From positions 1 to 64,000 of the forward strand of contig NZ_JQLX01000012.1 of NCBI RefSeq assembly GCF_000744435.1: a DNA stretch of 64,000 bases, in the 5' to 3' direction. Below the pieces are notes generated by a model, which worked only from the letters and a program-made list of their open reading frames with translations, did not search any database and was not told the origin of the DNA. Shown one piece after another: positions 50,756-59,940 of the stretch; the stretch's first letter is position 1; every line of letters starts with the position of its first letter. This DNA comes from Hippea jasoniae. GTDB taxonomy: Bacteria > Campylobacterota_A > Desulfurellia > Desulfurellales > Hippeaceae. The position numbers and the translations under genes are program-made.

Positions 50756-53109
50756 GTGAGAATATGGATGATATGCAGGAGATAATCCAGGATTTTTTGG
50801 TTGAAGCTGATGAGCTTTTAGAGGAGTTGGATGAGGATTTGGTTAGACTTGAAAATGAAAGCGAAGATGAGGAGCTTTTAAACAAGATCTTCAGGGCTTT
50901 TCATACTATCAAGGGCTCTGCAAGTTTTTTGGGATTTGAAAAGCTCACTCATCTTACCCACAGGCTTGAGGATGTTTTAAACAGACTAAGGAAGTTTGAA
51001 ATCAAACTCAACAGTGAAATGATGGATGCAATATTAGCTGGTGTTGATAAGGCAAAGATGATTATTGAGGCCATTAAAGATGGCTCAGATCCAGAGGCTA
51101 TCGATATCGAAGATAATATCGCTCAGCTACAAAAATTTTTATCAGATGATTACTCGGGTGAAGCCGAATCAAAGCAACAACAGGAAGAAACCGATGAATT
51201 AACTGAGGAAGAACTTATTAAAGCTCAGGAGGAAGAGATAAAAGAGGAAGAGGCGGAAGAGGCTGAAGAACAGCCTAAAGAGGAATCCAAAAAATCAAAA
51301 GATGATATAGATGTAGAGATAGAAAGATTGCTGCAGTGGAGAATGGAGGAAGATAAGAAACGCAGAATGCAAAAACAGCAGCAAAATAAAGAGAAACCCA
51401 AAGGGGAAGAACCCAAAGAAGAACCTCCCCAACAGGAGACTCAAAAGCCTCAAACACAGACAAAGCAGGTGGCAACCAAAAAAGCAAAACCGGTTATTGA
51501 ACAAACCATCAGGGTGGATGTGCAAAGGCTTGATGATTTAATGAACCTTGTGGGTGAGCTTGTTTTAGGAAAAAACAGGCTTGTTAGCGTGGCTTCGAAG
51601 GCTGAGGAGAAGTTTGGCGGCGATGAAATTGTGGAGGAATTAGGTGAAGTTGCAAGTCAGATTACACTTGTAACAACCGATCTGCAGATGGGCGTTATGA
51701 AAACAAGAATGGTTCAGATAGGCAAGGTTTTCAACAAATTCCCACGTGTGGTAAGAGATATATCAAGAGAGCTTAATAAAGAGGTTGAGTTAGTTATAAA
51801 AGGTGCAGAGACGGAGCTTGACAAAAGCGTTGTTGAAGAGATTAACGATCCGCTTGTTCATATTGTTAGAAATGCAATAGACCATGGCATAGAGCCACCA
51901 GAGGAGAGAAAAAAGCTTGGAAAACCAGCCAAGGGTAAGGTTATTTTATCTGCTTATCATGAAGGAAACTACATTGTTATAGAAACAAGTGATGATGGAA
52001 GGGGAATGGATCCTGAAAAACTCAAGAAAAAGGCACTTGAGAAAGGCTTAATAACAGAGACTGAAGCTCGCCAGATGAGCAAGGAAGAGGCTTATGCATT
52101 AATCTTTAAGCCAGGTTTTTCAACAGCTGCTCAGGTTACCAACATCTCAGGTAGAGGCGTTGGTATGGATGTGGTGAAAACAAATGTAGAAAAACTAAAC
52201 GGTATTATTGAGGTTAAATCAGAAATCGGTAAAGGTACAACCATTATTTTAAAGATTCCGTTGACGCTGGCTATTATTCAAGCTTTACTGGTTAAGGTTA
52301 CAAAAGAGTATTTTGCCATACCGCTTGTTAGTGTTGTTGAGACCGTTAGAATCACAAAAGAGGATGTTAATAAGGTTGAAAATAAAGATGTATTGAGACT
52401 CAGAGATAATATTATTCCACTTGTATATCTAGGTGATACTTTGGGTATAGGTAGAAATAAAAGAACGCTGGACGGAAAAGAGATATACGTTGTAGTTGTT
52501 GCGGTTGCAGAAAAACGCATAGGTCTTGTTGTGGATGAGCTTATAGGAAGAGAAGAGATTGTTATTAAATCTCTTGGTAACTATTTGACCAATATAAAGG
52601 GTATCAGTGGCGCTACAATAATGGGTGATGGTTCTGTAACCTTAATTTTGGATGTAGCAAATGTTATAAACGAGGCTTCGCTGATCAATACAAATTTAGA
52701 AGATCATTTAATAGATTACTATCAAAAGGAGAAACCGGTAGCGCTTGTCGCTTTGTTGGATGATGAAATCAGAAAACAGCTTAAAAAATATCTCACAGAT
52801 AAAGGATATGATGTTGTTTTTGCAAGCACCGACAAAGAGGCTCTGGATAAAGCATGCGAACATATAGCAGATTTAATTATAGTTGATATTGGAATATATA
52901 TAAATGATGGATATAACCTTGCAAAAACTTTAAGAACGATGCCTGCATATAAAACAGTTCCGATTGTTGCACTCTCCACCGATGGAACATTTGATAAGGA
53001 GAAGATTAAGGAATCCAAAATTACAAAACTGATATTTACACCTTTGACTGATGAGGAGTTGGATGAGATGTTAGTGGCAATTTCAAAGAAAAATATACTT
53101 GTAGCCTGA
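50752..53109 (+). CDS. cheA: chemotaxis histidine kinase CheA with C-terminal receiver-like domain
   Basis: The 785-residue kinase has an HPt domain with phosphoacceptor His51 in FRAFHTIKGSASFLGF and an acidic Gln/Glu/Lys linker (about 145-245) replacing a clear P2. A dimerisation domain, the ATPase (HIVRNAIDHGIE, DDGRGMD, GRGVGMDVV) and a CheW-like domain follow. The C-terminal receiver (about 660-785) keeps the aspartate in LIIVDIG, but the usual lysine of KPF is replaced in LIFTPL, so it may be impaired. It phosphorylates CheY and possibly CheV. Confidence 0.96.
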   Translation: MSENMDDMQEIIQDFLVEADELLEELDEDLVRLENESEDEELLNKIFRAFHTIKGSASFLGFEKLTHLTHRLEDVLNRLRKFEIKLNSEMMDAILAGVDKAKMIIEAIKDGSDPEAIDIEDNIAQLQKFLSDDYSGEAESKQQQEETDELTEEELIKAQEEEIKEEEAEEAEEQPKEESKKSKDDIDVEIERLLQWRMEEDKKRRMQKQQQNKEKPKGEEPKEEPPQQETQKPQTQTKQVATKKAKPVIEQTIRVDVQRLDDLMNLVGELVLGKNRLVSVASKAEEKFGGDEIVEELGEVASQITLVTTDLQMGVMKTRMVQIGKVFNKFPRVVRDISRELNKEVELVIKGAETELDKSVVEEINDPLVHIVRNAIDHGIEPPEERKKLGKPAKGKVILSAYHEGNYIVIETSDDGRGMDPEKLKKKALEKGLITETEARQMSKEEAYALIFKPGFSTAAQVTNISGRGVGMDVVKTNVEKLNGIIEVKSEIGKGTTIILKIPLTLAIIQALLVKVTKEYFAIPLVSVVETVRITKEDVNKVENKDVLRLRDNIIPLVYLGDTLGIGRNKRTLDGKEIYVVVVAVAEKRIGLVVDELIGREEIVIKSLGNYLTNIKGISGATIMGDGSVTLILDVANVINEASLINTNLEDHLIDYYQKEKPVALVALLDDEIRKQLKKYLTDKGYDVVFASTDKEALDKACEHIADLIIVDIGIYINDGYNLAKTLRTMPAYKTVPIVALSTDGTFDKEKIKESKITKLIFTPLTDEELDEMLVAISKKNILVA

Positions 53110-53123
53110 CAGGGGGGTAGATA

Positions 53124-53708
53124 ATGGTTGCAAAAGATGTTGATCTTTTTGATAAAAGCCTTGCGTTAAATGAAGAATTGGAAGAAGAACTCGTTAAAGG
53201 TGGTAAAAAAACAGGAACCATTATAGTTAAAGAAGAGTATGAACAGGTTGTGGGTTTTATATTGCACAGCGAGCTATATGGGATTGATATTCTTGATGTA
53301 GAGGAGATTATTAAACCGGTTGATTATACTTATGTTCCCAACACAAAACCATTTGTAGTAGGTGTGATAAATTTAAGAGGAAAAATCATACCGGTTGTTG
53401 ATTTGAGGTTAAAGTTTGGTTTTGCGGCAAAACCCATTAATGTCGACACAAGAATTATTATCATTTCACATGAGGAATACAATGTGGGGTTTGTGGTTGA
53501 TAAGATAGAAAAGGTTTATTATGTTGAGAAAAAGGCTATTGAGCCGACTCCACCCAACATACCGCCCAATATTGAAAAATATGTAAAAGGTGTTGGCAAG
53601 ATGCCAAAAAAAATTATAACATTGCTGAATATTGAGGAGCTTCTAAAGGAGGGTGGAAGTTTAACCTCTAAAACATCAAAACAATTGGAGGTTGTAGATA
53701 ATGGATGA
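53124..53708 (+). CDS. cheW: chemotaxis coupling protein CheW
   Basis: The 194-residue adaptor has a CheW fold from about residue 38 (VVGFILHSELYGIDILDVEEIIKP, VVGVINLRGKIIPVVDLR, IIIISHEEYNVGFVVDKIEKV). A charged N-terminal extension of about 35 residues is unusual. It links CheA to receptors. GGGGGG precedes the ATG, and its 3' end overlaps cheV by eight bases. Confidence 0.95.
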   Translation: MVAKDVDLFDKSLALNEELEEELVKGGKKTGTIIVKEEYEQVVGFILHSELYGIDILDVEEIIKPVDYTYVPNTKPFVVGVINLRGKIIPVVDLRLKFGFAAKPINVDTRIIIISHEEYNVGFVVDKIEKVYYVEKKAIEPTPPNIPPNIEKYVKGVGKMPKKIITLLNIEELLKEGGSLTSKTSKQLEVVDNG

Positions 53709-54657
53709 AAAAAGAGAGGATAAAATCGATATACTGCAGGTTGGCACCAATCAGATGGAGCTTGTTGACTTCAGGATGTATGAATTGAGGGAAAACGGTG
53801 AAATCTATGAGGGTATCTATGGTATCAATATAGCAAAGGTAAAAGAGATTATTAAATATCCAAACCTCATCAAGATTCCTTCAAAGGATTCACTTATCGA
53901 GGGTGTTTATAATTTAAGGGGTGAGGTTATACCTATTGTTAGCCTTGCAAAATGGCTGGGTATCAACGAGCCACCGGATATTAAAACAAAAAAGGTAATC
54001 ATTACGATATTCAACAATATTACTGTAGGATTTATTGTACATGATGCAAAGCGAATAAGAAGAATCTCGTGGAGATTTGTTAAGCCACCAAGTGAAGTAC
54101 TTGTACATCAATACGGTAATAAAATTGTGGGGACGATTAATCTTGATGAAGAGCATGTTATGATTATTCTTGATTTTGAAAGCATCTGTGAGGAGCTTGG
54201 TGTATTCTCTGAGGAAGATATTAAGCGCATAAGGGATACGGCAATAAGTGGAGCAAAAGAAAAGAAGAAAAAAGCAAAAATACTTATTGCAGATGATTCA
54301 TCAACGGCAAGGAAGATTATTAAAACAGCCGTTGAGCCTATTGCTGAGAAGATTATAGAGGTAAAAGATGGTCAAGAGGCATGGGATCTTTTGAATAAAT
54401 TGTATGAGGATACAAACGGTAAGATAGAAGAAGCTGTTGACATAATTATTACGGATGTTGAGATGCCCAATATGGATGGTTATAGATTTACAAAGTTGGT
54501 TAAAGAGGATGATCGTTTTAGAAAAATTCCTGTGATTATGAATACATCACTTTCTGGCAATGCCAATATTCAAAAGGCTAAAGAGGTTGGCGTTGACGAC
54601 TTTTGCACGAAATTTATTGCCGAAGAATTTACCTCAGCTGTATTAAAACATCTCTAA
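53701..54657 (+). CDS. cheV: CheV: CheW domain fused to a receiver
   Basis: The 318-residue protein has an N-terminal CheW-like domain (GINIAKVKEIIKYP, LRGEVIPIVSLAKWLG, FNNITVGFIVHDAKRI). A C-terminal receiver starts at ILIADDSSTARKII, with phosphoacceptor aspartate in IIITDVEMPNMDG and threonine and lysine positions in NTSLSG and CTKFIAEEF. Phosphorylation of CheV by CheA is known to modulate receptor coupling. It lies between cheW and cheX. Confidence 0.95.
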   Translation: MDEKREDKIDILQVGTNQMELVDFRMYELRENGEIYEGIYGINIAKVKEIIKYPNLIKIPSKDSLIEGVYNLRGEVIPIVSLAKWLGINEPPDIKTKKVIITIFNNITVGFIVHDAKRIRRISWRFVKPPSEVLVHQYGNKIVGTINLDEEHVMIILDFESICEELGVFSEEDIKRIRDTAISGAKEKKKKAKILIADDSSTARKIIKTAVEPIAEKIIEVKDGQEAWDLLNKLYEDTNGKIEEAVDIIITDVEMPNMDGYRFTKLVKEDDRFRKIPVIMNTSLSGNANIQKAKEVGVDDFCTKFIAEEFTSAVLKHL

Positions 54658-54669
54658 GAAAGGAGCAGA

Positions 54670-55161
54670 ATGATGTCTGCAAAACTGAGCGTTGAATGGA
54701 TTAACCCCTTTATAGAGGCTACAGAAGAAATACTGGATACTGTTGCCATGATAACACCAAAAAGGGGTCAATTGATGTTAAAGAAAGATAACTCTGTTGA
54801 ATACGATGTAAGTGGAGTTATAGGTATAACCGGTGAGGCTGTAGGCTCAATTGCTCTGTCTTTTCCAAGAAAAGTTGCATTAAAGATCGTTAGCAACTTC
54901 ACCGGAGAAGAGGTTGTTGGTATAGATGCAGATACTGCTGATGCAATTGGTGAGATAACAAACATGATTGCCGGTAGGGCAAAAAAGATCTTTTCCGATA
55001 AGGGGGTAAAACTTAAGATTTCTGTGCCCAATGTTGTTATAGGCAAAAATCATACTATAGCATCTCCCAAGGGAACCCCAACGATAGTTATTCCTTTTGA
55101 GTCTGAAGAAGGTAAATTTGCTATACAGGTATCCCTTGTACCTAATGCTTCGGAGGGTTGA
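54670..55161 (+). CDS. cheX: CheY-P phosphatase CheX
   Basis: The 163-residue protein starts SAKLSVEWINPFIEATEEILDTVA and contains the CheC/CheX phosphatase motif with Glu and Asn in DAIGEITNMIAG. SVPNVVIGK and an IVIPFES strand follow. It removes phosphate from CheY-P. The start is ATGATG at 54670 or 54673 behind AAAGGAG. A second, unrelated CheZ-like phosphatase follows at once. Confidence 0.92.
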   Translation: MMSAKLSVEWINPFIEATEEILDTVAMITPKRGQLMLKKDNSVEYDVSGVIGITGEAVGSIALSFPRKVALKIVSNFTGEEVVGIDADTADAIGEITNMIAGRAKKIFSDKGVKLKISVPNVVIGKNHTIASPKGTPTIVIPFESEEGKFAIQVSLVPNASEG

Positions 55162-55162
55162 T

Positions 55163-55876
55163 ATGGCTGATACTCAAAGTGAAATTGATGCTTTAATTGC
55201 TGATTTTAAGCAGGATAAAGACGATAGCGTTGAAGATATTATTGATGAGTTTGTTGAAAAGCAGGAAGAAGAGATAGAAGAAAAGGCAATGCCATCAAAA
55301 AAGGAAAAAACAGAAGATGAGGAGGCAGAAAAACTCAGAGGTGTAAGACTTCCCCCTCAGGAGCATAGAGTAATAGATAGACTTGATGAAATTAACAAGG
55401 AAAGTGAGGAAAAGGTCAACAAACTCTTTGAAAGGCTTGAAACAATTTCAGCTGAGGTTGATGAGATAGAAAACTTGATTGAGACTATAAAGCCCTATGT
55501 AAATAAGCATAAGGAGTTTATGGATTTCTTTGTTGAGCATTTTCCTAAGACTTCCGTAAAAAATAACTACGAATATTTCAAAAATATAATAAATATTCTC
55601 AATTCCATTGAGGAAAAAATTAACATTGTAAGAGATAACACATTTGAGGCTATGGATATATTGCAGTTTCAGGATATTACAAGACAGAAGATAGAGCGGG
55701 TTATAGCCGTTATTAAAGCGTTGCATGATTATTTAAACAACTGGTTTGCATCTTCATTTGAAGATAGACCCAGGGCAAGGGTTGCCCACACAATTGTTGA
55801 TGAAGATGATAAGGAAAAAATAGATCAAGAGGTTGAAGAAATAATAAAGCAAATGCAAAGGGGTGAGGTGAAATGA
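55163..55876 (+). CDS. cheZ: CheZ-like phosphatase with a FliM-like N-terminal motif
   Basis: The 237-residue protein is helical and highly charged. Its centre has a coiled coil (about 68-160) and the CheZ active-site pattern ILQFQDITRQKIERV, with Asp171 and Gln175 at the catalytic positions. The E. coli CheZ C-terminal CheY-binding peptide is missing. Instead residues 5-15 (QSEIDALIADF) resemble the EIDALL motif with which FliM binds CheY-P. ATG 55163 follows CGGAGGG. It overlaps cheY by four bases. Function inferred from motif and context. Confidence 0.8.
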   Translation: MADTQSEIDALIADFKQDKDDSVEDIIDEFVEKQEEEIEEKAMPSKKEKTEDEEAEKLRGVRLPPQEHRVIDRLDEINKESEEKVNKLFERLETISAEVDEIENLIETIKPYVNKHKEFMDFFVEHFPKTSVKNNYEYFKNIINILNSIEEKINIVRDNTFEAMDILQFQDITRQKIERVIAVIKALHDYLNNWFASSFEDRPRARVAHTIVDEDDKEKIDQEVEEIIKQMQRGEVK

Positions 55877-56247
55877 AGATTATAACTGTTGATGATTCTT
55901 CCACAATGAGAAGGATTATAAAGAATACCTTAAAGAGAATCGGCTATGGCGATGAGATTCTTGAGGCTGAAAACGGCAAAGAAGCTTTGGATATACTGCA
56001 GCAAAATCCGGTGGATTTAATAATCACAGACTGGAATATGCCCGTTATGGACGGATTGACATTTGTTAAAAAGATCAGAGCTGACCATAAGTTTGATGAT
56101 GTTCCTATTATTATGGTTACAACAGAGGCAGCCAAAGAAGACATTATCACTGCCCTAAAAGCTGGAGTGAACAACTACATCGTTAAGCCATTTACACCAA
56201 ATGTATTGAAGGAAAAGATTGAGCAGGTTTTGGGTTTGAAGGATTAG
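55873..56247 (+). CDS. cheY: chemotaxis response regulator CheY
   Basis: The 124-residue single receiver has the acidic pair in VDDSSTMRR, phosphoacceptor Asp53 in IITDWNMPVMDG, threonine in MVTTEAA and Lys105 in YIVKPF. Phosphorylated CheY binds the flagellar switch. It is the last che gene; its stop shares a base with the GTG of the ABC ATPase gene (TAGTG). Confidence 0.96.
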   Translation: MKIITVDDSSTMRRIIKNTLKRIGYGDEILEAENGKEALDILQQNPVDLIITDWNMPVMDGLTFVKKIRADHKFDDVPIIMVTTEAAKEDIITALKAGVNNYIVKPFTPNVLKEKIEQVLGLKD

Positions 56248-57101
56248 TGATAAAGCTTGATAATGTCTCTAAACGCTACAAAAAGGGCTCCTATTTTTCC
56301 AAAAAATACATAGACGCCTTAAAAGGCGCCTCCCTTTTTATTGAAAAAGGCGAGCATGTTGGTATTGTTGGTGAATCCGGTGCAGGAAAATCAACTCTAT
56401 GTAGGATTTTGAGTCTGCTTGAGCTACCAAGCAGTGGTAGTATTAAAATCGATGGAGAATATATAACAAAAAGAAACATAAAAAGCAAAAGGGGAAGAGT
56501 GGGTATTGTATTTCAGGATCCAGCAACAAGCATCAATCCACTTTATAAGGTTATCGATGCTATAAAAGAGGCTACTAATGATCTTGAAAGGATCTTTCAT
56601 ATATGCTCTCTTGTCTCTTTAAAAGAGGAATTGCTGCATAAGTACCCTTCTCAGCTTAGCGGTGGGGAGTTGCAGAGAGCTGCAATTGTTAGGGCGTTAT
56701 GCATGGAGAAGGCAGATTATATTGTTTTTGATGAGTTTACAAGTGCTCTGGATATATCAACGCAGGTTAAAATAGTCTCTAACTTGGTTGAAATAAATAG
56801 ACAGAGAAAGTATGGCTTTGTGTTTGTGTCACACGACATAAGGTTGGTCAATTTCTTATCCGATAGGATATATGTGATTTATAAAGGCGAGATTGTTGAG
56901 GAGCTTGTTGGTTTAAAAGATGCAAAACATCCATATACAAAATCGTTGATAAACGGTGAAACAACAAAGAGGAATGATAGTGGTAGTGGTTGTAGCTTTT
57001 ATGAGTTTTGCCCTTATGCTAAAGAGATTTGCAGAAATAAGAAGCCAGAGCTTTTAAGAAAAGGGAATTATGCTGTAAGGTGTTTTTTATACTATGATTG
57101 A
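56247..57101 (+). CDS. OppF/DppF-type ABC transporter ATPase, orphan
   Basis: The 284-residue ATPase has Walker A GESGAGKST, Q-loop VFQDPATS, signature LSGGELQRAAIVRAL, Walker B IVFDEFTSALD and the H-loop VSHD. A C-terminal OppD/F-type segment has four cysteines (GCSFYEFC, IC, VRC) that in relatives may bind iron-sulfur. It is coupled to cheY and rlmN, not to transporter genes. The OppC-like permease at 43956 may be a partner, but they are 12 kb apart. Confidence 0.88.
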   Translation: MIKLDNVSKRYKKGSYFSKKYIDALKGASLFIEKGEHVGIVGESGAGKSTLCRILSLLELPSSGSIKIDGEYITKRNIKSKRGRVGIVFQDPATSINPLYKVIDAIKEATNDLERIFHICSLVSLKEELLHKYPSQLSGGELQRAAIVRALCMEKADYIVFDEFTSALDISTQVKIVSNLVEINRQRKYGFVFVSHDIRLVNFLSDRIYVIYKGEIVEELVGLKDAKHPYTKSLINGETTKRNDSGSGCSFYEFCPYAKEICRNKKPELLRKGNYAVRCFLYYD

Positions 57102-58146
57102 TATTTTAAGTTTAACCAGGGATGAGCTTGAAAGTATAGTTATAGGATTTGGATGGGAAAGATACAGAGTCGATCAGATCTTTGGTTTTCTTTATAAGCA
57201 ACGCATCGACAGCTTTGATGAAATTACCACATTAAAAAAAGAGATGCGCAATCAACTAAAGGAGTTTTTTTATATCTACCCAGTTGAAGTTAAAGTAAAA
57301 AAGGTTTCAGGCGACGGAACAATAAAATATATATTCAAACTTATCGATAACTCTTTTATTGAAAGCGTTCTAATTCCCATGACCAGAGGCAGGTTTACAA
57401 TATGCGTATCAACACAGGTTGGCTGTAGAATGGGCTGTAGATTCTGTGCCACAGGTAGAATGGGATTTAAAAGAAACCTGACAGCCTCTGAGATTGTAGC
57501 CCAGGTTAGATTCATCCTAAAAGATAACAATTTAAAAACAGCCAATGTTGTTTATATGGGTATGGGCGAACCGCTGGATAATTACTCAAATACCACTAAA
57601 TCGATAAAGATTTTGATGGATGAGATGGGGCTATCTATCTCAAAGAGGCGTATCACACTTTCAACCTGCGGTATTGTGAAAGGTATAGAAAGACTAAAAA
57701 AAGATCTACCTTATATCAATATGGCTCTATCTTTACATAGTGTCGATAATGAAAAAAGAAGCTTGATTATGCCGATAAACAAAGCCTATCCAGTAGAGAA
57801 GGTTTTAAATTCTCTTGCAGATTTCCCGCTACCAAGAAGGAAACGCATAACATTTGAGTATGTTATGATTAAAGGTTTGAATGATACTCATAAGGATGCA
57901 AAGGCGCTTGTTAAACTCTCTGGAAGGTTTAGATGCAAAATTAATATCATTCCCCTCAACAAGCACGACTTAATTGGTACTGATTTTGAGCCATCGCAAG
58001 AGGAAACCATCGAAGAATTTGCCAGTTATCTTAGAAAAAAAGGCGTTTTTGTAACAGTCAGGCAGTCTAAAGGCTCTGAAATTAACGCAGCCTGTGGCAT
58101 GCTTGCAACCGATATCTTAAAGACCTCTAACATAGATGTGGGTTAA
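57094..58146 (+). CDS. rlmN: 23S rRNA/tRNA adenine C2-methyltransferase RlmN
   Basis: This 350-residue radical SAM enzyme has the cluster motif in GCRMGCRFCATGRMGF (CxxxCxxC), VYMGMGEPLDN, and a late catalytic cysteine in INAACGML. It methylates A2503 of 23S rRNA and A37 of some tRNAs. It overlaps the ATPase gene by eight bases and its 3' end overlaps the convergent ruvC by 30 bases. Confidence 0.96.
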   Translation: MIDILSLTRDELESIVIGFGWERYRVDQIFGFLYKQRIDSFDEITTLKKEMRNQLKEFFYIYPVEVKVKKVSGDGTIKYIFKLIDNSFIESVLIPMTRGRFTICVSTQVGCRMGCRFCATGRMGFKRNLTASEIVAQVRFILKDNNLKTANVVYMGMGEPLDNYSNTTKSIKILMDEMGLSISKRRITLSTCGIVKGIERLKKDLPYINMALSLHSVDNEKRSLIMPINKAYPVEKVLNSLADFPLPRRKRITFEYVMIKGLNDTHKDAKALVKLSGRFRCKINIIPLNKHDLIGTDFEPSQEETIEEFASYLRKKGVFVTVRQSKGSEINAACGMLATDILKTSNIDVG

Positions 58147-58581
58147 TGCCACTGCTATTGCATCTGATACATCGTATGGTTGGCTTGATAAATCGATTTT
58201 GAGTGTTTTTTCCACAACAAATTTTATCTGTTTTTTATCTGCAGCACCATATCCACAGATTGCCTGTTTTATCTGTCTGGGCGTGTATTGATAAACAGGA
58301 ATATTCAACAATCTTGCCGCAATAATGGCTGCTGTTTTTATCTGCGTTAGAATCATCGCCGTTTTAATATTGACCGAGTAAAATGGTGTTTCGATGGCAA
58401 ACTCCTCTGGATTGTAGTTTTCTATTGTCTTTTTGATAAATTCAAAAACGTTCATAATTTTTTCTACTTCATTGAGATTTCTCTTTAATTTTAACACTTC
58501 AAATTCTATATGTTTTGTGGTGGTTTCTATAACTCCGCAGGCTGTTGTGGAACTACCCGGATCTACCCCGATTATAAGCAT
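58117..58581 (-). CDS. ruvC: Holliday junction resolvase RuvC
   Basis: The 154-residue nuclease has the acidic active-site residues in IIGVDPGSSTTACG, FAIETPFYSVN and YDVSDAIAVALTH, and the DNA-contact region YTPRQIKQAICGYGAADKKQI. It cuts recombination junctions. It overlaps the preceding LysM hydrolase gene by 29 bases and converges on rlmN. Confidence 0.95.
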   Translation of the reverse strand: MLIIGVDPGSSTTACGVIETTTKHIEFEVLKLKRNLNEVEKIMNVFEFIKKTIENYNPEEFAIETPFYSVNIKTAMILTQIKTAAIIAARLLNIPVYQYTPRQIKQAICGYGAADKKQIKFVVEKTLKIDLSSQPYDVSDAIAVALTHIYVRGL

Positions 58582-59836
58582 ATCGGGTATCTATTCCTAA
58601 AACCCTTTTTGCGCCGACAAAACGCCTCCAGTAGTATTTACTGAAGTGCGAAATCTTTACGCCGCTACGCCTGCCTGCGGCATGAATAAACTTTCCGTTG
58701 CCTATATAGATGGCAACATGTGTTACCCTTGCGTAATTTAGCGTGTGGAAGAATAACAGATCGCCTGGCTGCAATCTTTTAATAGATACAGGAACACCAG
58801 CTACCCTGTATTGCTCCTCGGCAGTTCTTGGAAGACGGATTTTAAATTTTGCATAGATCTTTTGGACAAAGGCTGAGCAGTCTATTCCGTGTTTCAGGCT
58901 GTCTCCACCGAAACGATACGGTGCACCTATAAATCGTTCAGCATACCTGATAAGTGCATGCCTTTCCTGCATAATTATTGAATACCTCAGTTTAAGCTTT
59001 TCACTTTCCTTCAAATTTAAGCTTGGCACAAATAAAACCTGGCCAACCCGCAAATATCGGCCATCAATGTCGTTGATTGTTTTTATAATATCTATGCTTG
59101 TATTGAATTTTTTTGCTATTTTCCATAGAGTGTCGCCTTTTTTGACTTTATAGACTTGCGAGTAAAGTAGATATTTTGGTGGTATGAATAAGTTTTCTTT
59201 TCTGCTTAGCATGATTTTTTTAGCCAGATCCCCTGGAATAACTATTAAATCACCCGGTCTTATTATTTTGCCAACGCCGGGGTTTAGCTGCATAAGCTTT
59301 TCTAAGGTTAATCCAAATCTTTTTGCAATGCTGTTTAATGTATCACCCTTTGCCACAATATAATAGCCATCACCAATTTCACCGGGTTTTGGTGTTTTTT
59401 TGGCTACTAAGTGCTTTGATGGTAGTAGAATCTTCTGCCCAGGCTTTATTTTTGACCAGTCAACATTGGGGTTGAGCTTTTTGATTTCTTTGTAGGAATA
59501 GTTTAGAGTGTGGGCAATTTTTAGCAACGAATCGCCTTTTTTGATGATATAGATATTTTTTGGTTTCTTATTTTTATTTTTTTCTTCTTCGTTTGGTTTT
59601 GATAACTCTACAGCTACCCCGCCAACGACAAATGGAATCTTTATTGTATCGTTAGGCTTAATTTTTAACCAGTTAACATTGGGGTTGGCTTCTTTGATAA
59701 GCTTTGGAGATATGTTTAATTTTTTTGCGATGGTTATTAGGGTGTCACCTTTTTTAACGATATAGGTTGTGAATGCATGGGCGTTAATAGAAAAGAGGAG
59801 GAAAACTACACCAACCAAAATTTTAGTTAAGTTCAT
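58553..59836 (-). CDS. secreted LysM-NlpC/P60 cell-wall hydrolase
   Basis: The 427-residue protein has a signal peptide (MNLTKILVGVVFLLFSINAHA). Four LysM repeats follow (starting near residues 25, 95, 155 and 230, each with a YxVKKGDTL-type start). A C-terminal NlpC/P60 domain has the catalytic cysteine in GIDCSAFVQK and histidines in THVAIYIG and FIHAAGR. It should bind glycan strands through LysM and cut peptide stems in the periplasm. It overlaps ruvC, an unrelated gene. Confidence 0.93.
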   Translation of the reverse strand: MNLTKILVGVVFLLFSINAHAFTTYIVKKGDTLITIAKKLNISPKLIKEANPNVNWLKIKPNDTIKIPFVVGGVAVELSKPNEEEKNKNKKPKNIYIIKKGDSLLKIAHTLNYSYKEIKKLNPNVDWSKIKPGQKILLPSKHLVAKKTPKPGEIGDGYYIVAKGDTLNSIAKRFGLTLEKLMQLNPGVGKIIRPGDLIVIPGDLAKKIMLSRKENLFIPPKYLLYSQVYKVKKGDTLWKIAKKFNTSIDIIKTINDIDGRYLRVGQVLFVPSLNLKESEKLKLRYSIIMQERHALIRYAERFIGAPYRFGGDSLKHGIDCSAFVQKIYAKFKIRLPRTAEEQYRVAGVPVSIKRLQPGDLLFFHTLNYARVTHVAIYIGNGKFIHAAGRRSGVKISHFSKYYWRRFVGAKRVLGIDTRYAYNRGRSG

Positions 59837-59899
59837 GCTTTAATCCTACAAAAAAGCATTACTGCTTTCAAGTATTTTTAGTAAATTTATGCTAAATTA

Positions 59900-59928
59900 T
59901 TGACAAAGGATGAGGTTTTGACTATTTT
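59900..59928 (+). promoter_or_regulatory. promoter for tRNA-Val(CAC)
   Basis: A perfect TTGACA at 59900-59905 and TATTTT at 59923-59928 are exactly 17 bases apart. Initiation near 59935 leaves a few bases before the tRNA at 59941. Confidence 0.7.
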
Positions 59929-59940
59929 AAAAGAGCAAGT

